From positions 117,335-181,334 of the forward strand of contig JAHFUM010000003.1 of assembly GCA_023265135.1 (NCBI GenBank): a DNA stretch of 64,000 bases, read 5' to 3'. Under the pieces are notes generated by a model that did not search any database, was not told the origin of the DNA, and saw nothing but the letters and a program-made list of their open reading frames with translations. The position numbers and the translations under genes were made by a program. Below are positions 41,871-51,926 of the stretch, piece by piece (the stretch's first letter is position 1; each line of letters begins with the position of its first letter). The DNA comes from Nitrosarchaeum sp. GTDB taxonomy: Archaea; Thermoproteota; Nitrososphaeria; Nitrososphaerales; Nitrosopumilaceae.

Positions 41871-43079
41871 GTGAAGGTTCTCACACTAGATGATTTTGAG
41901 CTTAAAGGCAAGACAGTTTTCTTGAGAGTGGACATGAATTGTCCCATAGATCCTGAAACCATGGAGATTTCAGGAACTAAACGTATTGAAGAGGCAATTG
42001 AGACCATTAAATCACTAGAAGAGACAAAATTGGTTGTTGCCTCTCATCAAGGAAGAGTGGGAAACAAAGATTATACTGGAATGGACAAACATGCGAAAGT
42101 TCTCGAAAAATTAATTGGTAAAAAAATCAAGTATGTAGAAGATATAATCGGTATTGCTGCACAAAATGAAATAAAGAATTTGAAAAATGGCGAGATATTG
42201 CTTTTAGATAATTTACGTTTATGTGCTGAAGAAAATTACGAATTTACTCCACAAGAAGCTGCAAACACTATCATGGTGTGTCGATTATCAAAATTATTTG
42301 ATCTTTGCGTGTTGGATTCGTTTCCAAGTGCACATAGATCACATCCGTCAATAGTCGGATTTCCGTATGTTTTACCTGCATGTGCAGGACGAATTGTCGA
42401 AAGAGAAGTAAGAAATCTGGATGAAATCATGACTGTTGCCAAGGCGCCACATGTGATTGTGCTTGGAGGCTCCAAGGTATCAGATAGATTAGAGGCCATC
42501 AGATTATTGATTCAAAACGGTCGTGCAGACCATGTATTACTCACAGGATTAATTGGTAATGTCTTCATGCGTGCCCAAGGAAGAATAAGATACCCGTTAG
42601 GGATAAAAAGAGAAGATGATGTGGTAGCAAAAGCACACTCTCTAATCGGCGAATATCCAGATGTATTTTCTACTCCAGTAGATATTGCAATTGACAAAGA
42701 TGGAGAACGAATTGAAATGGACGTGAGACAGCTTGAGGTAGGAGATAAAATTTATGATTTAGGACCTAAGACAGTAGAACATTATTCAAAATTGATTGCT
42801 GGTGCAGGAACTGTTTTCATAAGTGGTCCTGCAGGATTTTTTGAAAAAGAAAATTTTAGTTACGGTACAAAAGGGTTACTCACCTCAGTTGCAAATTCTA
42901 TGGCAACTACAATTGTAAGTGGAGGTCACTTAACATCAGCATTAAAAAAATATGGGTTGGCAGAAAAAATAGACCATATCAGTACTGCAGGTGGAGCACT
43001 GGTTCTTTATCTTACTGGTGAAAAGCTTCCAATGATAAAAGCATTAGAAGATGCAGCTATCAAACACAGAACTAAATAG
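41871..43079 (+). CDS. pgk: Phosphoglycerate kinase
   Basis: A 402-residue glycolytic/gluconeogenic enzyme (3-phosphoglycerate plus ATP to 1,3-bisphosphoglycerate). GKTVFLRVDMNCPIDP opens the N domain; VVASHQGRVGNKDY and AHRSHPSIVG bind substrate; LGGSKVSDRLEAI and FISGPAGFFEKENFSYGT bind nucleotide; the closing TAGGALVLYLTGEKLP is intact. GTG start. In this autotrophic lineage it serves gluconeogenesis. Convergent with the next gene, overlapping by 8 bases. Confidence 0.95.
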   Translation: MKVLTLDDFELKGKTVFLRVDMNCPIDPETMEISGTKRIEEAIETIKSLEETKLVVASHQGRVGNKDYTGMDKHAKVLEKLIGKKIKYVEDIIGIAAQNEIKNLKNGEILLLDNLRLCAEENYEFTPQEAANTIMVCRLSKLFDLCVLDSFPSAHRSHPSIVGFPYVLPACAGRIVEREVRNLDEIMTVAKAPHVIVLGGSKVSDRLEAIRLLIQNGRADHVLLTGLIGNVFMRAQGRIRYPLGIKREDDVVAKAHSLIGEYPDVFSTPVDIAIDKDGERIEMDVRQLEVGDKIYDLGPKTVEHYSKLIAGAGTVFISGPAGFFEKENFSYGTKGLLTSVANSMATTIVSGGHLTSALKKYGLAEKIDHISTAGGALVLYLTGEKLPMIKALEDAAIKHRTK

Positions 43080-43419
43080 AGGATTTACAAGAAGGGTTTG
43101 GACAGATTTGTTTTTCAGATACGCTGAGATACACATCCAAATTACAAGCATGACAATGATGTTTTTCCATAGGATCAAATAGCTTGAGCCAAATAGTTGT
43201 AAAATTTTGTGCGATATTTCGTGCAAGACCAGAATCACAAATTTCATGAAAATATGATTCGATATCATCTATAATCCAAGAAGGATCCAAATCTCCGTTT
43301 TGTTTTATTTTCTCAAAAATTTCATCGTTGGTAAATTTTTCATCTACACCGTTATGGGTATCAAAAATAATTTTTCTGATTTGAAGTTGAATCGGAGTTT
43401 TAGGAATATAATTACCCAT
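43072..43419 (-). CDS. Small protein with C-terminal zinc ribbon, end of suf operon, 115 aa
   Basis: The N-terminal 80 residues are helical (FTNDEIFEKIKQNGDLDPSW, a winged-helix-like stretch, then IESYFHEICDSGL). The end has CHACNLDVYLSVSEKQICPNPSC, a zinc ribbon of the C-x2-C ... C-x4-C type. It starts one base after sufU stops, so it is the last gene of the operon sufB-sufD-Rieske-sufS-sufU. An iron-sulfur or zinc-responsive regulator is possible; nothing proves it. Confidence 0.7.
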   Translation of the reverse strand: MGNYIPKTPIQLQIRKIIFDTHNGVDEKFTNDEIFEKIKQNGDLDPSWIIDDIESYFHEICDSGLARNIAQNFTTIWLKLFDPMEKHHCHACNLDVYLSVSEKQICPNPSCKSSI

Positions 43420-43420
43420 A

Positions 43421-43864
43421 TTAGTATAAGTTTGCTGCCTCTTCTTTTAACTTATCTGCATCTTGAGAATCTTTCATGTGTTTTCCAAGATAAGAATAAA
43501 GTGCAGATTTTAGCACTTTAAGAGAAAGTAGTGCGCATTTTATTCTAACAGCCTGGAGATTTTCCAATCCCAATTCACTTAAGACATCATGTTTAGTGAT
43601 GTTTCTTACTTCTTCGATTCCCTTGCCTTTTGTAATTTCAGTCAATACAGAAGAGCAAGCCATACAAATAGCACATCCTTTACCATGAAATTTAATATCA
43701 GATATTTTGTTATCTACGATTTTCATATCAATATCAATACTGTCTCCACATAATGGATTTGAATCATGAAAAGTGACGTCTGGGTTTTCTATTTTGCCAT
43801 AATTGATTGGGTTTCTTGAATAGTCAATTATCATTTCATGATAAATGTCTGCATTACTGCTCAT
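43421..43864 (-). CDS. sufU: SUF-system scaffold/sulfur-transfer protein SufU
   Basis: A 147-residue NifU/IscU-like protein. Three ligand Cys: NPLCGDSIDI (Cys about 39), GKGCAICMACSS (about 61-69) and RIKCALL (about 109). It accepts sulfur from SufS. It overlaps the end of sufS by 4 bases. The IscU-type layout without the LPPVK motif fits SufU, not IscU. Confidence 0.92.
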   Translation of the reverse strand: MSSNADIYHEMIIDYSRNPINYGKIENPDVTFHDSNPLCGDSIDIDMKIVDNKISDIKFHGKGCAICMACSSVLTEITKGKGIEEVRNITKHDVLSELGLENLQAVRIKCALLSLKVLKSALYSYLGKHMKDSQDADKLKEEAANLY

Positions 43865-45105
43865 AGTTTGAAAATCCTCGCAACTTTGTTTAGAGAGTTA
43901 ATCAAAGAGTCCACTTCCTCTTTAGTATTGTAAATATAGAAACTTGCCCTAGATGTTGCTGCTACATTTAGTCTTTCCATTAGTACTTGAGCACAATGAT
44001 GTCCAGATCTTACTGCAATTCCTTCTTCATCTATTATTTGTGCCACATCGTGAGGATGCACATCTGCAAAATTAAATGAAATTACACCACCCCGTTTTGA
44101 AATATCTTTGGTACCATAAATTGTGATTCCATGTACGTTGGATAATTTTTCAATAGCATAATTTGTCAATTCAATTTCATGTTCTCTTACATTATCCATT
44201 CCAAGTTTTGTAAGATAATCTATTGCGGCACCCAATCCAATGACGTCTGCAATGTTTGGAGTTCCAGCTTCGAATTTGTAGGGTAAATCATTCCATGTAG
44301 TTTCATATTTGTGAACTTCTCTGATCATGTCACCACCACCATGAAATGGATTCATGGTTTGAAGGACAGATTTTCTGACCCATAGAACACCAATTCCTGT
44401 TGGCCCCAACATTTTATGCCCAGAGAATGCAAAAAAGTCACAACCTAGTTTTTCAATATCCACAGGCATGTGAGGAACAGCTTGTGCTCCATCAATCAAA
44501 GTTAACACACCATATTCTTTACATTTTGAAATTATTTTTTCAACATCAGTAATAGTACCCAGAACATTTGACATTAGACTAAATGTTACAAGTTTGACTT
44601 TGCCTGTAGCAAGATATTTTGTAAGATCATCTAAAATTAGTTCACCGTTATCATCCATTCCAATGTATTCCAGTTTGGCTCCTTTTTCTTGGGTTAAGAG
44701 TTGCCAAGGAACAATATTGCTATGATGTTCGTATTCAGTTGTAACTATAATATCATCTTTTTTGATATGAGTTCTACCCCATGCGTATGCAACTAAATTT
44801 ATTGCCTCAGTTGTTCCTCTAACAAAAATAATTTCCTCTCTTTTATTTACATGAATGAATTTTGCAACTTTATCTCTTGTTGCTTCATAAAGCGCAGTTG
44901 CCTCTTCTGCCAATGCGTAAACAGCTCTGTGAATATTTGCATTGTGATTTCTATAATAGTCATTGATTGCATCAATTACTTGATTGGGTTTCTGTGTTGT
45001 AGATGCATTATCCAAATACACAAGTATTTTGTTATCCCTTACAGTTCTTTGTAAAATAGGAAAATCTTTTCGTAAATTTTCAAAAGATGTTTGTATACTT
45101 TGCAT
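43861..45105 (-). CDS. sufS: Cysteine desulfurase SufS
   Basis: A 414-residue PLP enzyme releasing sulfur from cysteine. YLDNASTTQKP opens the fold, TEYEHHSNIVPW holds PLP-stacking residues, FSGHKMLGPTGIGVLW contains the Schiff-base Lys, and RSGHHCAQVLM holds the catalytic Cys. Class II (SufS) by the SGHHCAQ loop. Same operon as sufU. Confidence 0.95.
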   Translation of the reverse strand: MQSIQTSFENLRKDFPILQRTVRDNKILVYLDNASTTQKPNQVIDAINDYYRNHNANIHRAVYALAEEATALYEATRDKVAKFIHVNKREEIIFVRGTTEAINLVAYAWGRTHIKKDDIIVTTEYEHHSNIVPWQLLTQEKGAKLEYIGMDDNGELILDDLTKYLATGKVKLVTFSLMSNVLGTITDVEKIISKCKEYGVLTLIDGAQAVPHMPVDIEKLGCDFFAFSGHKMLGPTGIGVLWVRKSVLQTMNPFHGGGDMIREVHKYETTWNDLPYKFEAGTPNIADVIGLGAAIDYLTKLGMDNVREHEIELTNYAIEKLSNVHGITIYGTKDISKRGGVISFNFADVHPHDVAQIIDEEGIAVRSGHHCAQVLMERLNVAATSRASFYIYNTKEEVDSLINSLNKVARIFKL

Positions 45106-45107
45106 TT

Positions 45108-45416
45108 CTAAACCTCGACGTAGATCTCGTTTTGTTCTATTTTAACATTGTATGTTTTTAGTGGTATTTCAGCAGGAAGATTTTGTGGTGTTCCATTTTG
45201 TAAATTAAAAACAGAAAGATGCAATGGGCATCTTACTCCTTCTTCGCTGAGAAATCCTGTTGAAAGATCAGCGTCAGCATGAGTACATATTTGATCTGTT
45301 GCATAAATTTTTCCTTTTTGATTTGCCAAAAGAATTTTTTTGTTGTCATGAGAAAATCCAAATAGCTGACCATTCTTTATTTGATCTAATTTACAAGCTT
45401 TAATCCATTGAGTCAA
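45108..45416 (-). CDS. Rieske-type ferredoxin
   Basis: A 102-residue soluble [2Fe-2S] protein with CTH (Cys 44, His 46) and CPLH (Cys 63, His 66) ligands. Start: TTG at 45416 (MTQWIKACKLDQIKNG) fits the family's usual N-terminus, has AGGTGA just upstream, and avoids overlap with sufD; the ATG at 45461 would overlap sufD by 41 bases. Located between sufD and sufS, it may supply electrons for cluster assembly or be a client of it. Confidence 0.87.
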   Translation of the reverse strand: MTQWIKACKLDQIKNGQLFGFSHDNKKILLANQKGKIYATDQICTHADADLSTGFLSEEGVRCPLHLSVFNLQNGTPQNLPAEIPLKTYNVKIEQNEIYVEV

Positions 45417-45420
45417 GTTA

Positions 45421-46818
45421 TCACCTATACTTGTAATGTTGCTCAATTTCAGAATCTTCATTGTAACGCGTTTCTTCAATTTCAACAAATTTTGCAAGTT
45501 CTTCATCAGTGTTAATTGTCAATTCACGTGAATCCCATTTAGATTCAATCAGATAAGCAATCCATGCTCTAACTTGATATGACATTTTTCTTGACATAGG
45601 TTCCAAAAATCCTTCGATAATTGTTCTTTCGGCCTCTTCTTTAGTTAGACATCTGGTTCTAAGATAAAAAATCTGCTCTTCATCAATTTGAGCAACAGAT
45701 GCAGAATGTGTTGCTTTAACATCATTAGTAAAGATCTCCAATCCAGGTATTGCGTCAGATTTTGCATCTTTATCAAGCAAAATTGAACGACCGGACAAAA
45801 ATGAATTTGATTTTGTGGCTTTTTCTTTTATTCTGATCATTCCTTTGAAGAGAGATTTTGATTTATTTCTAAGAATTGATTTTTCAACAACTCTCCCATC
45901 GGTAGATGGACTTTCGTGATTCACATTTGTTTGAATATCAAAAGATTGTTCATTGTTTCCAAATATGACTTCAGAATCATTTGCAGAGGCGCCTGTTCCA
46001 TTAAGAAAGTACTCTATTTTGTATCTGGACAACATAGAACCAAACAAACCAGAATACCAGTTAACTTTAGAATCTTGTCCCAAGTCAGTTCGTCTAGTGG
46101 AAAAATTAAAAGTAGTTTGATCCATCATTTGTAGTGTTGTAAAATCGAGTTGTGCGTTTTGAGCAATGTTTGTGTTTAACAATTCGAGATATGCTTGTTG
46201 TTTTTCTGCTTTAGAAGAATAGATCTCCTGAACAATTGTTGCCTTACTGCTTTCATCTGCAAAGATTATGTTTCTAGCAATGATAGATATTCCATCATCA
46301 GACAAACAGGATAAGAAATGGATTGGTCTTTCTAATACTAGATTGCATGGTATGTGGATAAAAATTCCAGAGTTAAATGCAGCGTTATTTAGCGCAGTGA
46401 ATTTATCTTCTTTTGAGTTTGATGCCTCAAGTGCTTTTTTTACTAATTCAGTATTATTTTTTATAGCATCATCAATAGAAGTGATGACTAGTCCTTTTGA
46501 TTTTAGATCATCAGAGATATTGATTTTGTGGATGTTGCTCCCTATTTGAATAATGCATGTTTCTTTTTCTAATTCTCTTAATCTTTTTTGAAGGAATGCA
46601 GGTATTGTCTTAGTAGTAGATGTGGATAAAGAAACTTGATGTGGATCCATTTTTTTTGCATCAGTGTACTTGTTGTATAATGGGGATGTTTCAATTGGTA
46701 AAGTATCATAGATTGATAATGAACTTTGTCTGTACTGTTTTAACCATTCAGGCTCATGGTGCGATGAGGAAATTTCTTCAACATCGTGCGAGTTGATTTT
46801 TGAAAGTGTTTGAGACAT
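45421..46818 (-). CDS. sufD: Iron-sulfur scaffold subunit SufD
   Basis: A 465-residue SufB/SufD-fold protein (beta helix). N-terminal HEPEWLKQYRQ block, central FALNNAAFNSGIFIHIP-type motif (here TALNNAAFNSGIFIHIP), and a C-terminal region with THSASVAQIDEEQIFYLRTR, whose His and Glu or Asp serve as SufBCD cluster ligands. It lacks the fully conserved Cys of SufB. Follows sufB after 27 bases. Confidence 0.92.
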   Translation of the reverse strand: MSQTLSKINSHDVEEISSSHHEPEWLKQYRQSSLSIYDTLPIETSPLYNKYTDAKKMDPHQVSLSTSTTKTIPAFLQKRLRELEKETCIIQIGSNIHKINISDDLKSKGLVITSIDDAIKNNTELVKKALEASNSKEDKFTALNNAAFNSGIFIHIPCNLVLERPIHFLSCLSDDGISIIARNIIFADESSKATIVQEIYSSKAEKQQAYLELLNTNIAQNAQLDFTTLQMMDQTTFNFSTRRTDLGQDSKVNWYSGLFGSMLSRYKIEYFLNGTGASANDSEVIFGNNEQSFDIQTNVNHESPSTDGRVVEKSILRNKSKSLFKGMIRIKEKATKSNSFLSGRSILLDKDAKSDAIPGLEIFTNDVKATHSASVAQIDEEQIFYLRTRCLTKEEAERTIIEGFLEPMSRKMSYQVRAWIAYLIESKWDSRELTINTDEELAKFVEIEETRYNEDSEIEQHYKYR

Positions 46819-46845
46819 AATTGACCTAAATTGAAATTTAGTAGT

Positions 46846-48246
46846 TTAACCTACTGAATCATCCATTTCTAGTTTGATGAGTCGGTTTAATTCTACAGCA
46901 TATTCCATAGGCAATTCCTTTGTAAATGGCTCCATGAATCCGTTAACAATTAGAGATAGTGCTTCTTCCTCGGTGAAACCTCTGGTCATTAGGTAGAAAA
47001 TTTGTTCATCTCCAATTTTTCCTACTGTTGCTTCATGTGTGATTGTAGCATCTTCTTGATTAATTTCCATGTACGGGTAAGTATCAGTTTTTGATGTATC
47101 GTCTAATAGTAATGCATCACATCTTACTGTTGATTTTACATTAGTGGCGCCTTTTGCAACATTGAGCAATCCTCTATAGGTGGATCGTCCATTTAATCTA
47201 CTGACAGATTTTGAGGTAATTTTTGATGTAGTGTTTGGTGCCAGATGAACCATTTTAGCACCAGTATCCTGGTGTTGTCCTTTTCCGGCAAAAGCAATAG
47301 ATAGTGTTTCACCGTATGCTCTCTCACCAAGCAAATAGATTCCAGGATACTTCATTGTAAGCTTACTACCAATATTACCATCAATCCATTCCACTGTTGA
47401 GCCTTCATACGCATATGCACGTTTTGTAACTAGATTATAGACATCGCTACTCCAATTTTGAATTGTTGTGTATCGTAATTTTGCATCTTTGTGTGCCACT
47501 AGCTCAACAACTGCGGAATGCAATGATTCGGAGGAATACACTGGAGCGGTACATCCTTCAATATAATGAACTTCAGAACCTTCATCAGCTATGATCAATG
47601 TTCTTTCAAATTGTCCAATGTTTTCAGCATTAATTCTAAAGTATGCTTGCAGTGGCATGTCAACTTTGACTCCTGGTGGAATATAGATAAACGAACCACC
47701 ACTCCAAACGGCACTATTTAGTGCTGCAAATTTATTGTCTTCAGGTGGAATTATTTTTCCAAAATATTTTTTGAAAATTTCAGGATATTCTTTTAGTGCA
47801 GAATCAGTATCCAAAAACAAGACACCTTGTTTTGCCAAGTCTTCTCTTAGACTATGATATACAACTTCAGACTCATATTGTGCACCAACACCTGCCAAAA
47901 ATTTCTTTTCTGCTTCAGGAATTCCTAATTTATCAAAAGTTGCCTTAACTTCTGCTGGAACATCATCCCAGTTCTTTTCAGTTTTTTCAGTTGCCTTTGC
48001 GTAATAGTAGATGTTTTGAAAGTCAATAACGCTCAAATCACCGCCCCAAGTTGGCATTGGTTTTTTCATAAAAATTTCATAAGAACGTAATCTAAAATCA
48101 AGCATCCATTGTGGTTCATCCTTCATTTTACTAATGGCAATAACGGTATCTTTTGAGAGACCTTTTTTGCTAAGATGTACATACAAGTCAGTTGAATCTT
48201 TAAAATCATATTTTGAATAATCCATGTTTAGATTTTCAGTTGCCAT
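46846..48246 (-). CDS. sufB: Iron-sulfur scaffold subunit SufB
   Basis: A 466-residue protein, longer and better conserved than Suf[58 protein letters not shown] and [20 protein letters not shown] (with the conserved Cys) are diagnostic. Start ATG at 48246 (MATENLNM) is preferred to 48255, since a TATA-like TTATAATATAACG (about 48262-48274) lies about 20-28 bases upstream. First gene of the operon. Confidence 0.95.
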   Translation of the reverse strand: MATENLNMDYSKYDFKDSTDLYVHLSKKGLSKDTVIAISKMKDEPQWMLDFRLRSYEIFMKKPMPTWGGDLSVIDFQNIYYYAKATEKTEKNWDDVPAEVKATFDKLGIPEAEKKFLAGVGAQYESEVVYHSLREDLAKQGVLFLDTDSALKEYPEIFKKYFGKIIPPEDNKFAALNSAVWSGGSFIYIPPGVKVDMPLQAYFRINAENIGQFERTLIIADEGSEVHYIEGCTAPVYSSESLHSAVVELVAHKDAKLRYTTIQNWSSDVYNLVTKRAYAYEGSTVEWIDGNIGSKLTMKYPGIYLLGERAYGETLSIAFAGKGQHQDTGAKMVHLAPNTTSKITSKSVSRLNGRSTYRGLLNVAKGATNVKSTVRCDALLLDDTSKTDTYPYMEINQEDATITHEATVGKIGDEQIFYLMTRGFTEEEALSLIVNGFMEPFTKELPMEYAVELNRLIKLEMDDSVG

Positions 48247-48261
48247 GAAAAACATAACATC

Positions 48262-48274
48262 GTTATATTATAAA
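48262..48274 (-). promoter_or_regulatory. TATA box of sufB operon
   Basis: TTATAATATAACG on the minus strand, 16-28 bases before the sufB ATG, implying a leaderless message. Confidence 0.5.
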
Positions 48275-48296
48275 TACATGAGGAAAAATAGGCAGA

Positions 48297-48333
48297 GCTA
48301 AATAGCTTCAGCTAAATATCAGAGTTTAGCTAA
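48297..48333. promoter_or_regulatory. Three AGCTAA boxes upstream of sufB
   Basis: AGCTAA at 48297-48302, 48310-48315 and 48328-48333; the last is part of the palindrome TTAGCTAA. The same palindrome precedes sufC. A shared suf operator is suggested. Confidence 0.4.
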
Positions 48334-48381
48334 TCTAACTCATCCGAGTTTCTAATCAACGCTAACTCGTGTTAAATTATT

Positions 48382-49611
48382 TTATTTGATTTCGTGAGAG
48401 GGTTTTATCTTTCTAAAAATTGCAAAAATTCCTACATCATAAACAATCTTTAGCAATCCTCCAATTACAAAAGGTGCAGAAAACCAAAGAGAATGTATTA
48501 TTGCCCCAGTGATAGAGGGACTAATAGATTGAGCAACATTTCTTGAAGTATTTGTAATTCCAGCAGCAGCTGTTCTCTCATTTTCTTCAACAACTGCAAT
48601 TATGTATGCTTGCCTTGTTGGTACATCCATTTGAGACAGACTCATTCTAACCAGATACAACGCCAGTGCAATATAGAAAGTAGGCGCAATGGCAACTAGA
48701 ATCAAAAGAATGTTGGACGGAATGTGGGTAAAAACCATAGTGTTTATCAAACCTATTTGATCAGCGATTTTTGCTGCAAAGAAAAATGAAATGGCAGTAA
48801 GTATTCCTGCAATTGAGAAAATTATAGACAGAGTTGTAAGATCAACATTAAACTTTGTAAAAAACCAAAATGCAACAATACTTTGAATTACAAACCCTCC
48901 TGCAAACGAATCCAATGCAAATAAAGATGACATTTTAAGAACAATTTGTTTTGATTTAGGAGATAGATTTGACGAAAATGTTTTTGAATCAAGTGTTTTT
49001 TTTACTTCGATCTCCTTTGAAAAGAAAAAGTAGATCACTGTAACAATTATTCCGGAAAGTAAGTAAATTAAAAAAATGGGCTTGAACGAATCTATTGTTG
49101 AAGTACCAAAGTTTTCGTGTATGATTTGCGGTAAAGAAGATAGTAAAATTCCTCCAGACATGGCAAGAGTTCCTATTATGTTGTAAAGTGCAAAAACGGT
49201 ATTTCTTTTTTTGATATTCTTTACAGTTTGTGGGAGAATTGCTTGTTCTAATGATAAAAATGCACCAGTCTCTGAGCCAGTAACATTAATTGTTCCAATA
49301 AATGCAGCAATGATCAGAGCAAAGTAATTTTCAGTGATAAAAAACACAGAGCCAGATAAGGCCATTAATGATGCATAAATTATCAAGACTTTTTTTCGTC
49401 CAATACGATCTGCAAAAAAACTAGAAAACAGATTGAAAATTATACTATTTACAAGAGTTGCAGATAAAATAAATCCGATTAAAAGTTCATCAAATCCAAT
49501 CATGTTTAGATAAATTGCCAGAATCATACTGAGAAATCCATAAGAAAATGTTCGAACTATTCTTGCAGTAAATAGTAATTTACCATCTTTTGTCAACCAG
49601 TTTAGAACCAA
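48382..49611 (-). CDS. MFS transporter
   Basis: A 409-residue permease with 12 membrane helices in two halves. The inter-helix 2-3 motif FFADRIGRKKVLIIY matches the MFS signature, repeated weakly as FAAKIADQIGL in the second half. The helix-11 region RNVAQSISPSITGAII resembles sugar or drug exporters. Substrate unknown. Not coupled to the suf operon, which is transcribed from the far side of the gap at 48247-48381. Confidence 0.88.
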   Translation of the reverse strand: MVLNWLTKDGKLLFTARIVRTFSYGFLSMILAIYLNMIGFDELLIGFILSATLVNSIIFNLFSSFFADRIGRKKVLIIYASLMALSGSVFFITENYFALIIAAFIGTINVTGSETGAFLSLEQAILPQTVKNIKKRNTVFALYNIIGTLAMSGGILLSSLPQIIHENFGTSTIDSFKPIFLIYLLSGIIVTVIYFFFSKEIEVKKTLDSKTFSSNLSPKSKQIVLKMSSLFALDSFAGGFVIQSIVAFWFFTKFNVDLTTLSIIFSIAGILTAISFFFAAKIADQIGLINTMVFTHIPSNILLILVAIAPTFYIALALYLVRMSLSQMDVPTRQAYIIAVVEENERTAAAGITNTSRNVAQSISPSITGAIIHSLWFSAPFVIGGLLKIVYDVGIFAIFRKIKPSHEIK

Positions 49612-49808
49612 ATCATTTACTCAGATATTATCTGAGATTAGTCCTTTACTGTTGGAGTTATTGCAAAATCATATTGGCACATGGATTCTCCAATAATGAA
49701 ATTATTTCATGTATAAAATGTGCTAAAAAAATTAGATAATTTTTATCTAGTTAATGACTTTAGAAAGGGTATAAATTCAAAAAAATTAATTCATGTAAAT
49801 AATTAAGA

Positions 49809-51926
49809 TTATGGTTGAGTTTGTTTGGCAGATGCAAATGCTTGTGGTGGTGCGTTTAGAGGATCAACAGTAATTGTTACAGAGTCAACACTTTCTCTAC
49901 CATTATTATCAAATACCTTTAGTTCAAAGACTAGAACTTTGACCTCGCCATTAGCTACAGTTGGAGATGTAAATGATGGAGTTACTGAAGATACAGATGA
50001 CAAAACTACTGGTTCGCCAGAAACTTGAGTCCACATGTAGGAAAGCACTTGTTGTTCAGGATCACTACTCTTGCTACCATCTAATGAAACTGGAACATGT
50101 TCATTTACAATTTGATCTGGACCAGCATCTGCAACAATAGGTTGATTCAATACATTTGCAACATTTATCATCATACTATCCGAGGATGATAATTTACCAT
50201 CAGTTCCGGTACATGTCATAGTGATTACCATATCTTTGATAGTTGCCGGTAATTGTACAGTGGTATTTGCAGATGCAACATCAGCGATTACAACTTTATC
50301 ACTTGAAGACGCCCATGTTAGATGAATCATATCTCCGTCAGGATCAATTGCAGAACATGTCAAATTCACTATAGTGCCTTCATTAGCAGTTTGATCTGGA
50401 CCGGCATCTACAATAGGTGCACTGTTTTCTGGAACCACTAGAAGAACTAATTGATCAGAACTACTTTGGTTTTCAGAATCAGTTACAGTTAATTGGAATA
50501 CCAATCGTTTTGTTTCACCAGAAACCACAGATGGTGCTTTAAATGAGAATGCTGGCTTAGTAGTATCAAAGGTTACAGATTCACCTGCTACCTGTTTCCA
50601 AGAATATGTTAAAGGACCGCCCTCAGGATCAATACCCATTCCAGTAACAGAGACATCAGAGTCACCAAGTACCCTTCTATCTGGACCGGCATCTGCTCTT
50701 GGTGGTAAGTTAACAGTACTGACGGTTACAGCAACATCATCTGTACCAGAGCTACCTTGGGCATCTGTAACTGTCAGCTCAAAAACTAAGGTTTCGGATT
50801 TAGTAGAAATTGGAGGAGAGAAGAAATAGACAGATGATGAAGTCTGTTCGTAAATAGTAGTTGGAATTCCAGAGATTTGTTTCCAAGAATAACGGAGTTT
50901 ATCATTATCAGGATCAGTACCAGTTCCAACTAATTTAACTTGGACATTTGGAGATACACTTTGATCTGGACCGGCATCAGCTGTAGGAGGACTATTTGCA
51001 GGAACTACTTTAACTAAAGCCAAAGCACTTGCATAACCATTACCAGGAGAATAACCTGTTACTTGAAATGATAAAATCATCTCAGCTTCACTAGGAAGTT
51101 GAGGAGCAGTGAATTGCACAGATGAACCAGTGTATGAATTCAATTCCACATCAGATCCAATAAGTTGGACCCAAGAGTAGCTTATTGGTTGTCCATTTGC
51201 AGTTTGTCCAGTTGCAGTAAGTGTAACTGTCTCTCCTTCTTTGACGGTTTGCATTGGACCGGTTTGAACTGAAATTAATCTATTTGAAAGAAGGCCACTA
51301 AGAGGATAAACGTTAACAGTATCACTTGCAGAACCACCAAAACCATCATCAACAGTTAATTGGAAAGTCAGGGGATTAGTTTGAGAATAATCAATTCCCA
51401 TTGGAGTAATTGAAAGATATTTTCCATGTGTAGCGGATAACTCTAGTGGCTGTCCTGCTACTTGAGTCCAATTATAAGTCAATGAATCACCATCAGGATC
51501 CACAGCACTACTAACTAGAGTTATTACGTTAATGCTTTTAAAAGTGACTTGATCCCTTCCTGCACTAACTATAGGGTTATGATTAACAGGGTTTACAACG
51601 ACTTCAACGGAATCAGTACTACTTGCTCCCATTGGATCTGTCACTGTTAGGGTAAATGATAGAACTTTAATTTGGCCATTTACTACATCTGGAGCCATGA
51701 ATTGGGGCTCAGCTACATCATATGAGGATAAAGTTACAGGTTCACCATCAGTTTGTACCCAATGAAATGACAAAGTCGTATCATCAGCGTCTACTCCTTT
51801 ACCAACTAGTGTAACAGGTAAATTTTCCAATACTTGTACAGAATTACTCTCAGCAAAGGAATAAGATATTGTACCGACAATAAACATACTAAAAACTACT
51901 GAAAGTAAGATAATGTGCGAATTCAC
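49809..51926 (-). CDS. Secreted PKD-repeat surface protein, 705 aa
   Basis: Signal peptide (about 1-25) followed by seven immunoglobulin-like PKD/REJ-type repeats of about 90-95 residues. Four carry DAGPD-Q/R at their start (about 315, 410, 505 and 595); most carry a SYxWxQVSG-type core strand and end FxLTVTD. There is no transmembrane anchor or sorting motif at the C-terminus, so it may be held by the S-layer or by other proteins. Role: cell surface structure or adhesion (inference). Confidence 0.9.
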   Translation of the reverse strand: MNSHIILLSVVFSMFIVGTISYSFAESNSVQVLENLPVTLVGKGVDADDTTLSFHWVQTDGEPVTLSSYDVAEPQFMAPDVVNGQIKVLSFTLTVTDPMGASSTDSVEVVVNPVNHNPIVSAGRDQVTFKSINVITLVSSAVDPDGDSLTYNWTQVAGQPLELSATHGKYLSITPMGIDYSQTNPLTFQLTVDDGFGGSASDTVNVYPLSGLLSNRLISVQTGPMQTVKEGETVTLTATGQTANGQPISYSWVQLIGSDVELNSYTGSSVQFTAPQLPSEAEMILSFQVTGYSPGNGYASALALVKVVPANSPPTADAGPDQSVSPNVQVKLVGTGTDPDNDKLRYSWKQISGIPTTIYEQTSSSVYFFSPPISTKSETLVFELTVTDAQGSSGTDDVAVTVSTVNLPPRADAGPDRRVLGDSDVSVTGMGIDPEGGPLTYSWKQVAGESVTFDTTKPAFSFKAPSVVSGETKRLVFQLTVTDSENQSSSDQLVLLVVPENSAPIVDAGPDQTANEGTIVNLTCSAIDPDGDMIHLTWASSSDKVVIADVASANTTVQLPATIKDMVITMTCTGTDGKLSSSDSMMINVANVLNQPIVADAGPDQIVNEHVPVSLDGSKSSDPEQQVLSYMWTQVSGEPVVLSSVSSVTPSFTSPTVANGEVKVLVFELKVFDNNGRESVDSVTITVDPLNAPPQAFASAKQTQP

